Origin: Rhipicephalus microplus
Taxonomy: Eukaryota; Arthropoda; Arachnida; Ixodida; Ixodidae
Direction: 5' to 3'
NCBI RefSeq assembly: GCF_043290135.1
Contig: NC_134707.1
Coordinates: 139,315,319 to 139,379,318 of the forward strand
DNA: 64,000 nucleotides
Below, piece after piece: positions 1-12,200 of this stretch. Within the stretch, counting starts at the first letter, position 1. Every line of letters begins with the position of its first letter. The translations under genes and the position numbers were made by a program. The notes below the pieces were generated by a model that saw nothing but the letters and a program-made list of their open reading frames with translations, was not told where the DNA came from and searched no databases.

Positions 1-230
1 AGTTGTGGAGTCTCTAGTTGTGGAGTTTCTAGTTGTGGAGTTTCTAGTTGCGAAGTCTCAAGTTGTTGAGTTTCTAGTTGTGGAGTTTCTAGTTGTGGGG
101 TTCGTAGTTGTGCAGTTTCTAGTTGTGGAGTATCTACTTGTGGAGTTTCCATTTGTGGTGTTTCTAGCTGTGGAGTTTCTAGTTGCGGAGTTTCTAGATG
201 CAGAGTTTCTAGTTGCGGAGTTTTCTAGTT

Positions 231-470
231 GTGGAGATTCTAGTGGCGGAGTTTCTAGTTGCGGAGTTCCAAGTTGTGGAGTTTCTTGTTGTGGAGTTTC
301 TAGTTGTGGAATTTGTAGTTGTGGAGTATATAGCTGTGGTGTTTCAAGTTGTGGAGATTCTAGTGGCGGAGTTTCTAGTTGCGGAGTTCCAAGTTGTGGA
401 GTTTCTTGTTGTGGAGTTTCTAGTTGTGGAATTTGTAGTTGTGGAGTATATAGCTGTGGTGTTTCAAGTT
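231..470. repeat. 120-bp local tandem duplication inside the satellite
   Basis: Positions 231-350 and 351-470 read the same for 120 bp (eight 15-bp units), including the rare variants gagattctagtggcgg, gagttccaag and gagtatatagctgtgg. The homologous stretches near 15095, 22135, 25270 and 29790 carry a single copy, so this is a private expansion of this block. It is a small example of unequal exchange in whole-unit steps. Confidence 0.9.
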
Positions 471-1643
471 GTGGAGTTTCTAGTGGCGGAGTTTCTAGTT
501 GTAGAGTTTCTAGTTGCGGAGTTTTCTAGTTGTGGAGTTTCTAGTTGCGGAGTTTCTAGTTGCGGAGCTTCAAGTTGTGGAGTTTCTAGTTGTGGAGTTT
601 CTAGTTGTGGAGTTTGTAGTTGTGGAGTATCTAGTTGTGGGCTTTCAAGTTGTGGAGTTTCTAGTTGTTGAGTCTCTAGTTGTGGAATTTCTAGTTGTGG
701 AGTTTCTAGTTGTGGAGTTTCTAGTTGTGGAATTTCAAGTTGTGGAGTCTCTGGTGGCGGATTGAGTTTCTAGTTGCGTAGTTTCTGTTTGTGGAGTTTC
801 TAGTTGCGGAGCCAGTAGTTGTGGAGTTTCTAGTTGTGGAGTTTCTAGTGTTTGAATTTCTAGTTGCCGAATTCTTTAGTTGCGAAGTCTCAAGTTGTGG
901 AGTTTCTAGCTGTGAAGTTTCTAGTTGCGGAGTTTCTAGTTGCGGAGTTTCTAGTTGTGGAGTTTTTAGTTGAGGAGTCTCTAGTTGTGGGGTCTCTAGT
1001 TGTGGAGTTTCTAGTTGTGGAGTGTCTACTTGTGGAGTTTCTAGTTGTGTAGTTTCTAGTTGTGGAGTTTCTAGTCGTGGAGTCTGTAGTTGAGGAGTAG
1101 CTATTTGTTGGGTTTCAAGTTATGGAGTTTTTGGCTGTGGAGTTTCTAGTTGTGGAGTTTCTAGTTGTTGAGTTTCTAGTTGCCGAGCTTCTAGTTGCGA
1201 AGTCTCAAGTCGTGGAGTTTCTAGCTGCGGAGTTTCTAGTTGCGGAGCTTCAAGTGGCGGAGTTTCTAGTTGTGGAATTTGTAGTTGTGGAGTATCTAGT
1301 TTTGGTGTTTCAAGTTGTGGAGTTTCTAGCTGTGGAGTTTCTAGTTGCGGAGTTTCTAGTTGCAGAGTTTCTAGTTGCGGAGTTTCTAGTTGCGGAGTTT
1401 CTAGTTGTGGAGTTTCTAGTTGTTGAGTTTCTAGTGGCCGAGTTCTTTAGTTGCGAAGTCTCAAGTTGTGGAGTTTCTAGCTGTGGAATTTCTAGTTGTT
1501 GAGTTTCTAGATCCGGAGTTTCTAGTTGTGGAGTTTTTAGCTGTGGAGTCTCTAGTTGTGGAGTCTCTAGTTGTGAAGTTTCTAGTTGTGGAGTGTCTAC
1601 TTGTGGAGTTTCTAGTTGTGGAGATACTAGTTGTAGAGTTTCT

Positions 1644-1671
1644 ATTTGTAGTTTTTATTTTTCGAGTTTGT
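1644..1671. repeat. Degenerate 28-nt phase-breaking segment (first of 26)
   Basis: The segment runs from atttgtagtttttat to ttttcgagtttgt and replaces two 15-bp units with 28 nt, so it moves the pentapeptide frame. Near-identical copies start at 1644, 3624, 4099, 5944, 6734, 8700, 9190, 11140, 15739, 16229, 18149, 31083, 33075 (agttg variant), 33565, 35531, 36006, 42179, 46476, 47902, 48377, 50267, 54443 and 60920. A variant with tagtttttagttttcgaa starts at 57627, 59072 and 63700. It is absent from 18.2-31.0 kb. It is always followed by agttgtagattttct or a close variant, so it works as a landmark for one higher-order module. No function is apparent. Confidence 0.85.
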
Positions 1672-2160
1672 AGTTGTAGATTTTCTAGTTGCAGAGTTCC
1701 TAAATGTGGAGTTTCTAGTTGTGGAGTTTCTTGTTGGGGTGTTTCTAGTTGTGAAGTTTCCAATTGTGGATTTTCTAGTTGCGGAATTTCTAGTTGCGAA
1801 GTTTCTAGTTGGGGAGTTTCTACTTGAATTTATAGTTGTGGATTTTCTAGTTCCACAGTTTCGAGTTGCAAAGTTTCAAGTTGTCGAGTTTGTAGTTGCG
1901 GAGTCGCTAGTTGTGGAGTTTCTAGTTGTGGAGTTGCTAGCTGTGGAGTTTCTAGTTGCGGAGTCTCCAATTATGCAGTCTCTAGTTTTGGAGTCTCTAT
2001 TTGTGGAGTTTCTGGTTGTGGAGTTTATAGTTGTGGAGTTTCTAGCTGTGGAGATTCTAGTTGCGGAGTTTCTAGTTGCAGAGTTTCTAGCTGCGGAGTT
2101 TCTTGTTGCAGAGTTTGTAGTTGTGGAGTTTCTAGTTGTGAAGTTTTAGTTGTGGAGTTT

Positions 2161-2187
2161 CAAGTTGTGGAATTCATAGGTGTTGAG
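2161..2187. repeat. gaattcatagg landmark segment (first of 21)
   Basis: This variant pair of units contains gaattcatagg and hence an EcoRI recognition sequence. It follows a 14-nt unit ending gaagtttt. The same segment has its gaattc at 2170, 4625, 6470, 7260, 9716, 11666, 14028, 16755, 18675, 21037, 28692, 31609, 34091, 36532, 42705, 45082, 48903, 50793, 53079, 54969 and 61446. Common spacings are 1.9, 2.4 and 2.9 kb. The 7.65-kb gap between 21037 and 28692 spans the 3,135-bp duplication, which lacks the marker. Another gaattc occurs near 869, so the site is not exclusive to this landmark. Confidence 0.85.
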
Positions 2188-5100
2188 TTTCTAGTTGTGG
2201 AGTTTCTAGTTTTCGAGTTTCTAGTTACGGAGTTTCTAGTTGTGGAGTTTTTAGTTGTGGAGCTTTTAGTTGAGGAGTCTCTAGTTGTTGAGTCTCTAGT
2301 TGTGGAAGTTCTAGTTGTGGAGTTTCTAGTTGCGGAGTTTCTTGTTGCGGAGTTTCTAGATGTGGAGTTTCTAGTTGTGGAGTTTCTGGCTGTGGAGTTT
2401 ATAGTTGCGGAGTTTCTAGTATCGGAGTTTCTAGTTGTGGAGTTTCCAGTTGTGGAGTTTCTAGTTGTAGAGTTTCTAGTTGCGAAGTCTCAAGTTGTGG
2501 AGTTTCTAGTTGTGGAGTTTCTAGTGGCGGAGTTTCTAGTTGCAGAGTTTCTAGTTGCGGAGTTTTCTAGTTGTGGAGTTTCTAGTGGCGGAGTTTTTAG
2601 TTGCGGAGCTTCAAGTTGTGGAGTTTCTAGTTGTGGAGTTTCTAGTTGTGGAGTTTGTAGTTGTGGAGTATCTAGTTGTGGGCTTTCAAGTTGTGGAGTT
2701 TCTAGTTGTGGAGTTCTAGTTGCGGAGTTTTCTAGTCGCGGAGTCTGTAGTTGTGGAGTTTCTAGTTGTGGAATTTCTAGTTACGGAGTTTCTAGTTGTG
2801 GAGCTTTTAGTTGAGTAGTCTCTAGTTGTTGAGTCTCTAGTTGTGGAATTTCTAGTTGTGGAGTTTCTAGTTGTGGAGTTTCTAGTTGTGGAATTTCAAG
2901 TTGTGGAGTCTCTAGTGGCGGAGTGAGTTTCTAGTTGCGGAGTTTCTGGTTGTGGAGTTTCTAGTTGCGGAGCCAGTAGTTGTGGAGTTTCTAGTTTGGA
3001 GTTTCTAGTTGTGGAGTTTCTAGTGTTTGAATTTCTAGTTGCCGAGTTCTTTAGTTGCGAAGTCTCAAGTTGTGGAGTTTCTAGCTGTGAAGTTTCTAGT
3101 TGCGGAGTTTCTAGTTGCGGAGTTTCTAGTTGTGGAGTTTTTAGTTGAGGAGTCTCTAGTTGTGGAGTCTCTAGTTGTTGAGTTTCTAGTTGCCGAGTTT
3201 CTAGTTGCGAAGTCTCAAGTCGTGGAGTTTCTAGCTGCGGAGTTTCTAGTTGCGGAGCTTCTAGTGGCGGAGTTTCTAGTTGTGGAATTTGTTGTTGTGG
3301 AGTATCTAGATTTGGTGTTTCAAGTTGTGGAGTTTCTCGCTGTGGAGTTTCTAGTTGCGGAGTTTCTAGTTGCAGAGTTTCTAGTTGCGGAGTTTCTAGT
3401 TGTGGAGTTTCTAGTTGTTGAGTTTCTAGTCACCGAGTTCTTTAGTTGCGAAGTCTCAAATTGTGGAGTTTCTAGCTGTGGAATTTCTAGTTGTTGAGTT
3501 TCTAGTTGCGGAGTTTCTAGTTGTGGAGTTTTTAGCTGTGGAGTATCTAGTTGTGGAGTCTCTAGTTGTGGAGTTTCTAGTTGTGGAGTGTCTACTTGTG
3601 GAGTTTCTAGTTGTGGAGTTTCTATTTGTAGTTTTTATTTTTCGAGTTTGTAGTTGTAGATTTTCTAATTGCAGAGTTCCTAGTTGTGGAGTTTCTTGTT
3701 GGGGAGTTTCTAGTTGTGAAATTTCTAATTGTGGATTTTCTAGTTGCGGAATTTCTAGTTGCGAAGTTTCTAGTTGGGGAGTTTCTACTTGAGTTTATAG
3801 CTGCGGATTTTCTAGTTCCACAGTTTCGAGTTGCAAAGTTTCAAGTGGTCGAGTTTGTAATTGCGGAGTCGCTAGTTGTGGAGTTTCTAGTTGCGGAGTT
3901 GCTAGCTGTGGAGTTTCTAGCTGCGGAGTCTCTAATTGTGCAGTCTCTAGTTTTGGAGTCTCTAGTTGTGGAGTTTCTAGTTGTGGAGTTTTTAGCTGTG
4001 GAGTCTCTAGTTGTGGAGTGTCTAGTTGTGGAGTTTCTAGTTGTGGAGTGTCTACTTGTGGAGTTTCTAGTTGTGGAGATACTAGTTGTAGAGTTTCTAT
4101 TTGTAGTTTTTATTTTTCGAGTTTGTAGTTGTAGATTTTCTAGTTGCAGAGTTCCTAAATGTGGAGTTTCTAGTTGTGGAGTTTCTTGTTGGGGTGTTTC
4201 TAGTTGTGAAGTTTCCAATTGTGGATTTTCTAGTTGCGGAATTTCTAGTTGCGAAGTTTCTAGTTGGGGAGTTTCTACTTGAATTTATAGTTGTGGATTT
4301 TCTAGTTCCACAGTTTCGAGTTGCAAAGTTTCAAGTTGTCGAGTTTGTAGTTGCGGAGTCGCTAGTTGTGGAGTTTCTAGTTGCGGAGTTGCTAGCTGTG
4401 GAGTTTCTAGTTGCGGAGTCTCTAATTGTGCAGTCTCTAGTTTTGGAGTCTCTATTTGTGGAGTTTCTAGTTGTGGAGTTTATAGTTGTGGAGTTTCTAG
4501 CTGTGGAGATTCTAGTTGCGGAGTTTCTAGTTGCAGAGTTTCTAGCTGCGGAGTTTCTTGTTGCAGAGTTTGTAGTTGTGGAGTTTCTAGTTGTGAAGTT
4601 TTAGTTGTGGAGTTTCAAGTTGTGGAATTCATAGGTGTGGAGTTTCTAGTTGTGGAGTTTCTAGTTTTCGAGTTTCTAGTTACGGAGTTTCTAGTTGTGG
4701 AGTTTTTAGTTGTGGAGCTTTTAGTTGAGGAGTCTCTAGTTGTTGAGTCTCTAGTTGTGGAAGTTCTAGGTGTGGAGTTTCTAGTTGCGGAGTTTCTTGT
4801 TGCGGAGTTTCTAGATGTGGAGTTTCTAGTTGTGGAGTTTCTAGTTGTAGAGTTTCTAGTTGCGAAGTCTCAAGTTGTGGAGTTTCTAGTTGTGGAGTTT
4901 CTAGTGGCGGAGTTTCTAGTTGCAGAGTTTCATGTTTCGGAGTTTCTAGTTGTGGAGTTTGTAGTTGTGGAGTATCTAGTTGTGGGCTTTCAAGTTGTGG
5001 AGTTTCTAGTTGTGGAGTTCTAGTTGCGGAGTTTTCTAGTCGCGGAGTCTGTAGTTGTGGAGTTTCTAGTTGTGGAATTTCTAGTTACGGAGTTTCTAGT

Positions 5101-8100
5101 TGTGGAGCTTTTAGTTGAGTAGTCTCTAGTTGTTGAGTCTCTAGTTGTGGAATTTCTAGTTGTGGAGTTTCTAGTTGTGGAGTTTCTAGTTGTGGAATTT
5201 CAAGTTGTGGAGTCTCTAGTGGCGGAGTGAGTTTCTAGTTGCGGAGCCAGTAGTTGTGGAGTTTCTAGTTGCGGAGCCAGTAGTTGTGGAGTTTCTAGAG
5301 TTGGAGTTTCTAGTTGTGGAATTTCTAGTGTTTGAATTTCTAGTTGCCGAGTTCTTTAGTTGCGAAGTCTCAAGCTGTGGAGTTTCTAGCTGTGAAGTTT
5401 CTAGTTGCGGAGTTTCTAGTTGCGGAGTTTCTAGTTGTGGAGTTTTTAGTTGAGGAGTCTCTAGTTGTGGAGTCTCTAGTTGTTGAGTTTCTAGTTGCCG
5501 AGTTTCTAGTTGCGAAGTCTCAAGTCGTGGAGTTTCTAGCTGCGGAGTTTCTAGTTGCGGAGCTTCTAGTGGCGGAGTTTCTAGTTGTGGAATTTGTAGT
5601 TGTGGAGTATCTAGATTTGGTGTTTCAAGTTGTGGAGTTTCTAGCTGTGGAGTTTCTAGTTGTGGAGTTTCTAGTTGCAGAGTTTCTAGTTGCGGAGTTT
5701 CTAGTTGTGGAGTTTCTAGTTGTTGAGTTTCTAGTCGCCGAGTTCTTTAGTTGCGAAGTCTCAAGTTGTGGAGTTTCTAGCTGTGGAATTTCTAGTTGTT
5801 GAGTTTCTAGTTGCGGAGTTTCTAGTTGTGGAGTTTTTAGCTGTGGAGTCTCTAGTTGTGGAGTCTCTAGTTGTGGAGTTTCTAGTTGTGGAGTGTCTAC
5901 TTGTGGAGTTTCTAGTTGTGGAGTTTCTAGTTGTGGAGTTTCTATTTGTAGTTTTTATTTTTCGAGTTTGTAGTTGTAGATTTTCTAATTGCAGAGTTCC
6001 TAGTTGTGGAGTTTCTAGTTGTGGAGTTTCTTGTTGGGGAGTTTCTAGTTGTGAAGTTTCTAATTGTGGATTTTCTAGTTGCGGAATTTCTAGTTGCGAA
6101 GTTTCTAGTTGAAGAGTTTCTACTTGAGTTTATAGCTGCGGATTTTCTAGTTCCACAGTTTCGAGTTGCAAAGTTTCAAGTTGTCGAGTTTGTAATTGCG
6201 GAGTCGCTAGTTGTGGAGTTTCTAGTTGCGGAGTTGCTAGCTGTGGAGTTTTTAGCTGCGGAGTCTCTAATTGTGCAGTCTCTAGTTTTGGAGTCTCTAG
6301 TTGTGGAGTTTCTAGTTGTGGAGTTTATAGATGTGGAGTTTCTAGCTGTGGAGATTCTAGTTGCGGAGTTTCTAGTTGCAGAGTTTCTAGTTGCGGAGTT
6401 TCTTGTTGCAGAGTTTCTAGTTGTGGAGTTTCTAGTTGTGAAGTTTTAGTTGTGGAGTTTCAAGTTGTGGAATTCATAGGTGTGGAGTTTCTAGTTGTGG
6501 AGTTTCTAGTTTTCGAGTTTCTAGTTACGGAGTTTCTAGTTGTGGAGTTTTTAGTTGTGGAGCTTTTAGTTGAGGAGTTTCTAGTTGTGGAGTTTCTAGT
6601 TGTTGAGTTTCTAGTCACCGAGTTCTTTAGTTGCGAAGTCTCTAGTTGTGGAGTCTCTAGTTGTGGAGTTTCTAGTTGTGGAGTGTCTACTTGTGGAGTT
6701 TCTAGTTGTGGAGATACTAGTTGTAGAGTTTCTATTTGTAGTTTTTATTTTTCGAATTTGTAGTTGTAGATTTTCTAGTTGCAGAGTTCCTAAATGTGGA
6801 GTTTCTAGTTGTGGAGTTTCTTGTTGGGGTGTTTCTAGTTGTGAAGTTTCCAATTGTGGATTTTCTAGTTGCGGAATTTCTAGTTGCGAAGTTTCTAGTT
6901 GGGGAGTTTCTACTTGAATTTATAGTTGTGGATTTTCTAGTTCCACAGTTTCGAGTTGCAAAGTTTCAAGTTGTCGAGTTTGTAGTTGCGGAGTCGCTAG
7001 TTGTGGAGTTTCTTGTTGCGGAGTTGCTAGCTGTGGAGTTTCTAGTTGCGGAGTCTCTAATTATGCAGTCTCTAGTTTTGGAGTCTCTATTTGTGGAGTT
7101 TCTAGTTGTGGAGTTTATAGTTGTGGAGTTTCTAGCTGTGGAGATTCTAGTTGCGGAGTTTCTAGTTGCAGAGTTTCTAGCTGCGGAGTTTCTTGTTGCA
7201 GAGTTTGTAGTTGTGGAGTTTCTAGTTGTGAAGTTTTAGTTGTGGAGTTTCAAGTTGTGGAATTCATAGGTGTGGAGTTTCTAGTTGTGGAGTTTCTAGT
7301 TTTCGAGTTTCTAGTTACGGAGTTTCTAGTTGTGGAGTTTTTAGTTGTGGAGCTTTTAGTTGAGGAGTCTCTAGTTGTGGAGTCTCTAGTTGTGGAAGTT
7401 CTAGGTGTGAAGTTTCTAGTTGCGGAGTTTCTTGTTGCGGAGTTTCTAGATGTGGAGTTTCTAGTTGTGGAGTTTCTGGCTGTGGAGTTTATAGTTGCGG
7501 AGTTTCTAGTATCGGAGTTTCTAGTTGTGGAGTTTCTAGTTGTAGAGTTTCTAGTTGCGAAGTCTCAAGTTGTGGAGTTTCTAGTTGTGGAGTTTCTAGT
7601 GGCGGAGTTTCTAGTTGCAGAGTTTCTAGTTGCGGAGTTTTCTAGTTGTGGAGTTTCTAGTGGCGGAGTTTCTAGTTGCGGAGCTTCAAGTTGTGGAGTT
7701 TCTAGTTGTGGAGTTTCTAGTTGTGGAGTTTGTAGTTGTGGAGTATCTAGTTGTGGGCTTTCAAGTTGTGGAGTTTCTAGTTGTGGAGTTCTAGTTGCGG
7801 AGTTTTCTAGTCGCGGAGTCTGTAGTTGTGGAGTTTCTAGTTGTGGAATTTCTAGTTACGGAGTTTCTAGTTGTGGAGCTTTTAGTTGAGTAGTCTCTAG
7901 TTGTTGAGTCTCTAGTTGTGGAATTTCTAGTTGTGGAGTTTCTAGTTGTGGAGTTTCTAGTTGTGGAATTTCAAGTTGTGGAGTCTCTAGTGGCGGAGTG
8001 AGTTTCTAGTTGCGGAGTTTCTGGTTGTGGAGTTTCTAGTTGCGGAGCCAGTAGTTGTGGAGTTTCTAGTTGTGGAGTTTCTAGTTGTGGAGTTTCTAGT

Positions 8101-9251
8101 GTTTGAATTTCTAGTTGCCGAGTTCTTTAGTTGCGAAGTCTGAAGTTGTGGAGTTTCTAGCTGTGAAGTTTCTAGTTGCGGAGTTTCTAGTTGCGGAGTT
8201 TCTAGTTGTGGAGTTTTTAGTTGAGGAGTCTCTAGTTGTGGAGTCTCTAGTTGTTGAGTTTCTAGTTGCCGAGTTTCTAGTTGCGAAGTCTCAAGTCGTG
8301 TAGTTTCTAGCTGCGGAGTTTCTAGTTGCGGAGCTTCTAGTGGCGGAGTTTCTAGTTGTGGAATTTGTAGTTGTGGAGTATCTAGATTTGGTGTTTCAAG
8401 TTGTGGAGTTTCTAGCTGTGGAGTTTCTAGTTGCGGAGTTTCTAGTTGCAGAGTTTCTAGTTGCGGAGTTTCTAGTTGTGGAGTTTCTAGTTGTTGAGTT
8501 TCTAGTCGCCGAGTTCTTTAGTTGCGAAGTCTCAAGTTGTGGAGTTTCTAGCTGTGGAATTTCTAGTTGTTGAGTTTCTAGTTGCGGAGTTTCTAGTTGT
8601 GGAGTTTTTAGCTGTGGAGTCTCTAGTTGTGGAGTCTCTAGTTGTGGAGTTTCTAGTTGTGGAGTGTCTACTTGTGGAGTTTCTAGTTGTGGAGTTTCTA
8701 TTTGTAGTTTTTATTTTTCGAGTTTGTAGTTGTAGATTTTCTAATTGCAGAGTTCCTAGTTGTGGAGTTTCTTGTTGGGGAGTTTCTAGTTGTGAAATTT
8801 CTAATTGTGGATTTTCTAGTTGCGGAATTTCTAGTTGCGAAGTTTCTAGTTGGGGAGTTTCTACTTGAGTTTATAGCTGCGGATTTTCTAGTTCCACAGT
8901 TTCGAGTTGCAAAGTTTCGAGTGGTCGAGTTTGTAATTGCGGAGTCGCTAGTTGTGGAGTTTCTAGTTGCGGAGTTGCTAGCTGTGGAGTTTCTAGCTGC
9001 GGAGTCTCTAATTGTGCAGTCTCTAGTTTTGGAGTCTCTAGTTGTGGAGTTTCTAGTTGTGGAGTTTTTAGCTGTGGAGTCTCTAGTTGTGGAGTCTCTA
9101 GTTGTGGAGTTTCTAGTTGTGGAGTGTCTAGTTGTGGAGTGTCTACTTGTGGAGTTTCTAGTTGTGGAGATACTAGTTGTAGAGTTTCTATTTGTAGTTT
9201 TTATTTTTCGAGTTTGTAGTTGTAGATTTTCTAGTTGCAGAGTTCCTAAAT

Positions 9252-12200
9252 GTGGAGTTTCTAGTTGTGGAGTTTCTTGTTGGGGTGTTTCTAGTTGTGA
9301 AGTTTCCAATTGTGGATTTTCTAGTTGCGGAATTTCTAGTTGCGAAGTTTCTAGTTGGGGAGTTTCTACTTGAATTTATAGTTGTGGATTTTCTAGTTCC
9401 ACAGTTTCGAGTTGCAAAGTTTCAAGTTGTCGAGTTTGTAGTTGCGGAGTCGCTAGTTGTGGAGTTTCTAGTTGCGGAGTTGCTAGCTGTGGAGTTTCTA
9501 GTTGCGGAGTCTCTAATTGTGCAGTCTCTAGTTTTGGAGTCTCTATTTGTGGAGTTTCTAGTTGTGGAGTTTATAGTTGTGGAGTTTCTAGCTGTGGAGA
9601 TTCTAGTTGCGGAGTTTCTAGTTGCAGAGTTTCTAGCTGCGGAGTTTCTTGTTGCAGAGTTTGTAGTTGTGGAGTTTCTAGTTGTGAAGTTTTAGTTGTG
9701 GAGTTTCAAGTTGTGGAATTCATAGGTGTGGAGTTTCTAGTTGTGGAGTTTCTAGTTTTCGAGTTTCTAGTTACGGAGTTTCTAGTTGTGGAGTTTTTAG
9801 TTGTGGAGCTTTTAGTTGAGGAGTCTCTAGTTGTTGAGTCTCTAGTTGTGGAAGTTCTAGGTGTGGAGTTTCTAGTTGCGGAGTTTCTTGTTGCGGAGTT
9901 TCTAGATGTGGAGTTTCTAGTTGTGGAGTTTCTGGCTGTGGAGTTTATAGTTGCGGAGTTTCTAGTATCGGAGTTTCTAGTTGTGGAATTTCTAGTTGTG
10001 GAGTTTCTAGTTGTAGAGTTTCTAGTTGCGAAGTCTCAAGTTGTGGAGTTTCTAGTTGTGGAGTTTCTAGTGGCGGAGTTTCTAGTTGCAGAGTTTCATG
10101 TTTCGGAGTTTCTAGTTGTGGAGTTTGTAGTTGTGGAGTATCTAGTTGTGGGCTCTCAAGTTGTGGAGTTTCTAGTTGTGGAGTTCTAGTTGCGGAGTTT
10201 TCTAGTCGCGGAGTCTGTAGTTGTGGAGTTTCTAGTTGTGGAATTTCTAGTTACGGAGTTTCTAGTTGTGGAGCTTTTAGTTGAGTAGTCTCTAGTTGTT
10301 GAGTCTCTAGTTGTGGAATTTCTAGTTGTGGAGTTTCTAGTTGTGGAGTTTCTAGTTGTGGAATTTCAAGTTGTGGAGTCTCTAGTGGCGGAGTGAGTTT
10401 CTAGTTGCGGAGCCAGTAGTTGTGGAGTTTCTAGTTGCGGAGCCAGTAGTTGTGGAGTTTCTAGAGTTGGAGTTTCTAGTTGTGGAATTTCTAGTGTTTG
10501 AATTTCTAGTTGCCGAGTTCTTTAGTTGCGAAGTCTCAAGCTGTGGAGTTTCTAGCTGTGAAGTTTCTAGTTGCGGAGTTTCTAGTTGCGGAGTTTCTAG
10601 TTGTGGAGTTTTTAGTTGAGGAGTCTCTAGTTGTGGAGTCTCTAGTTGTTGAGTTTCTAGTTGCCGAGTTTCTAGTTGCGAAGTCTCAAGTCGTGGAGTT
10701 TCTAGCTGCGGAGTTTCTAGTTGCGGAGCTTCTATTGGCGGAGTTTCTAGTTGTGGAATTTGTAGTTGTGGAGTATCTAGATTTGGTGTTTCAAGTTGTG
10801 GAGTTTCTAGCTGTGGAGTTTCTAGTTGCGGAGTTTCTAGTTGCAGAGTTTCTAGTTGCGGAGTTTCTAGTTGTGGAGTTTCTAGTTGTTGAGTTTCTAG
10901 TCGCCGAGTTCTTTAGTTGCGAAGTCTCAAGTTGTGGAGTTTCTAGCTGTGGAATTTCTAGTTGTTGAGTTTCTAGTTGCGGAGTTTCTAGTTGTGGAGT
11001 TTTTAGCTGTGGAGTCTCTAGTTGTGGAGTCTCTAGTTGTGGAGTTTCTAGTTGTGGAGTGTCTACTTGTGGAGTTTCTAGTTGTGGAGTGTCTACTTGT
11101 GGAGTTTCTAGTTGTGGAGTTTCTAGTTGTGGAGTTTCTATTTGTAGTTTTTATTTTTCGAGTTTGTAGTTGTAGATTTTCTAATTGCAGAGTTCCTAGT
11201 TGTGGAGTTTCTAGTTGTGGAGTTTCTTGTTGGGGAGTTTCTAGTTGTGAAGTTTCTAATTGTGGATTTTCTAGTTGCGGAATTTCTAGTTGCGAAGTTT
11301 CTAGTTGAAGAGTTTCTACTTGAGTTTATAGCTGCGGATTTTCTAGTTCCACAGTTTCGAGTTGCAAAGTTTCAAGTTGTCGAGTTTGTAATTGCGGAGT
11401 CGCTAGTTGTGGAGTTTCTAGTTGCGGAGTTGCTAGCTGTGGAGTTTCTAGCTGCGGAGTCTCTAATTGTGCAGTCTCTAGTTTTGGAGTCTCTAGTTGT
11501 GGAGTTTCTAGTTGTGGAGTTTATAGATGTGGAGTTTCTAGCTGTGGAGATTCTAGTTGCGGAGTTTCTAGTTGCAGAGTTTCTAGTTGCGGAGTTTCTT
11601 GTTGCAGAGTTTCTAGTTGTGGAGTTTCTAGTTGTGAAGTTTTAGTTGTGGAGTTTCAAGTTGTGGAATTCATAGGTGTGGAGTTTCTAGTTGTGGAGTT
11701 TCTAGTTTTCGAGTTTCTAGTTACGGAGTTTCTAGTTGTGGAGTTTTTAGTTGTGGAGCTTTTAGTTGAGGAGTCTCTAGTTGTTGAGTCTCTAGTTGTG
11801 GAGTTCTAGATGTGGAGTTTCTAGTTGCGGAATTTCTTGATGTGGAGTTTCTAGTTGTGGAGTTTCTGGCTGTGGAGTTTATAGTTGCGGAGTTTCTAGT
11901 ATCGGAGTTTCTAGTTGTGGAGTTTCTAGTTGTGGAGTTTCTAGTTGTAGAGTTTCTAGTTGCGAAGTCTCAAGTTGTGGAGTTTCTAGTTGTGGAGTTT
12001 CTAGTTGTGGAGTTTCTAGTTGTGGGGTTCGCAGTTGTGGGGTTCGTAGTTGTGGGGTTCGTAGTTGTGCAGTTCTAGTTGTGGAGTCTCTAGTTGAGGA
12101 GTTTCCATTTGTGGTGTTTCTAGCTGTGGAGTTTCTAGTAGTGGAGTTTCTAGATGCAGAGTTTCTAGTTGCGGAGTTTTCTAGTTGTGGAGATTGTAAT

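Larger units (their letters stand above)
123..4740. repeat. Higher-order block, copy 1 of a pair 29.4 kb apart
   Basis: The order of unit variants here matches about 29562-34206. Landmark offsets are constant at 29439 over most of the block (for example gaattcatagg at 2170 and 31609). They change to 29436 and then 29466 after small indels (4625 versus 34091), and the extra 120 bp at 231-470 is another difference. The outer limits are approximate and were set where the variant order diverges. This is a segmental copy within the satellite, not an independent repeat family. Confidence 0.8.

Noticed and set aside
5..529. Long forward frames of VVEFL/SCGVS pentapeptides as genes (cysteine-rich or pentapeptide-repeat proteins)
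   Set aside because: Four of six frames of a 15-nt repeat are open by construction. Frames overlap each other everywhere, start at chance ATGs, shift at 14-, 16- and 28-nt units, and do not fit the A(D/N)LXX pentapeptide-repeat motif or keratin-associated proteins.
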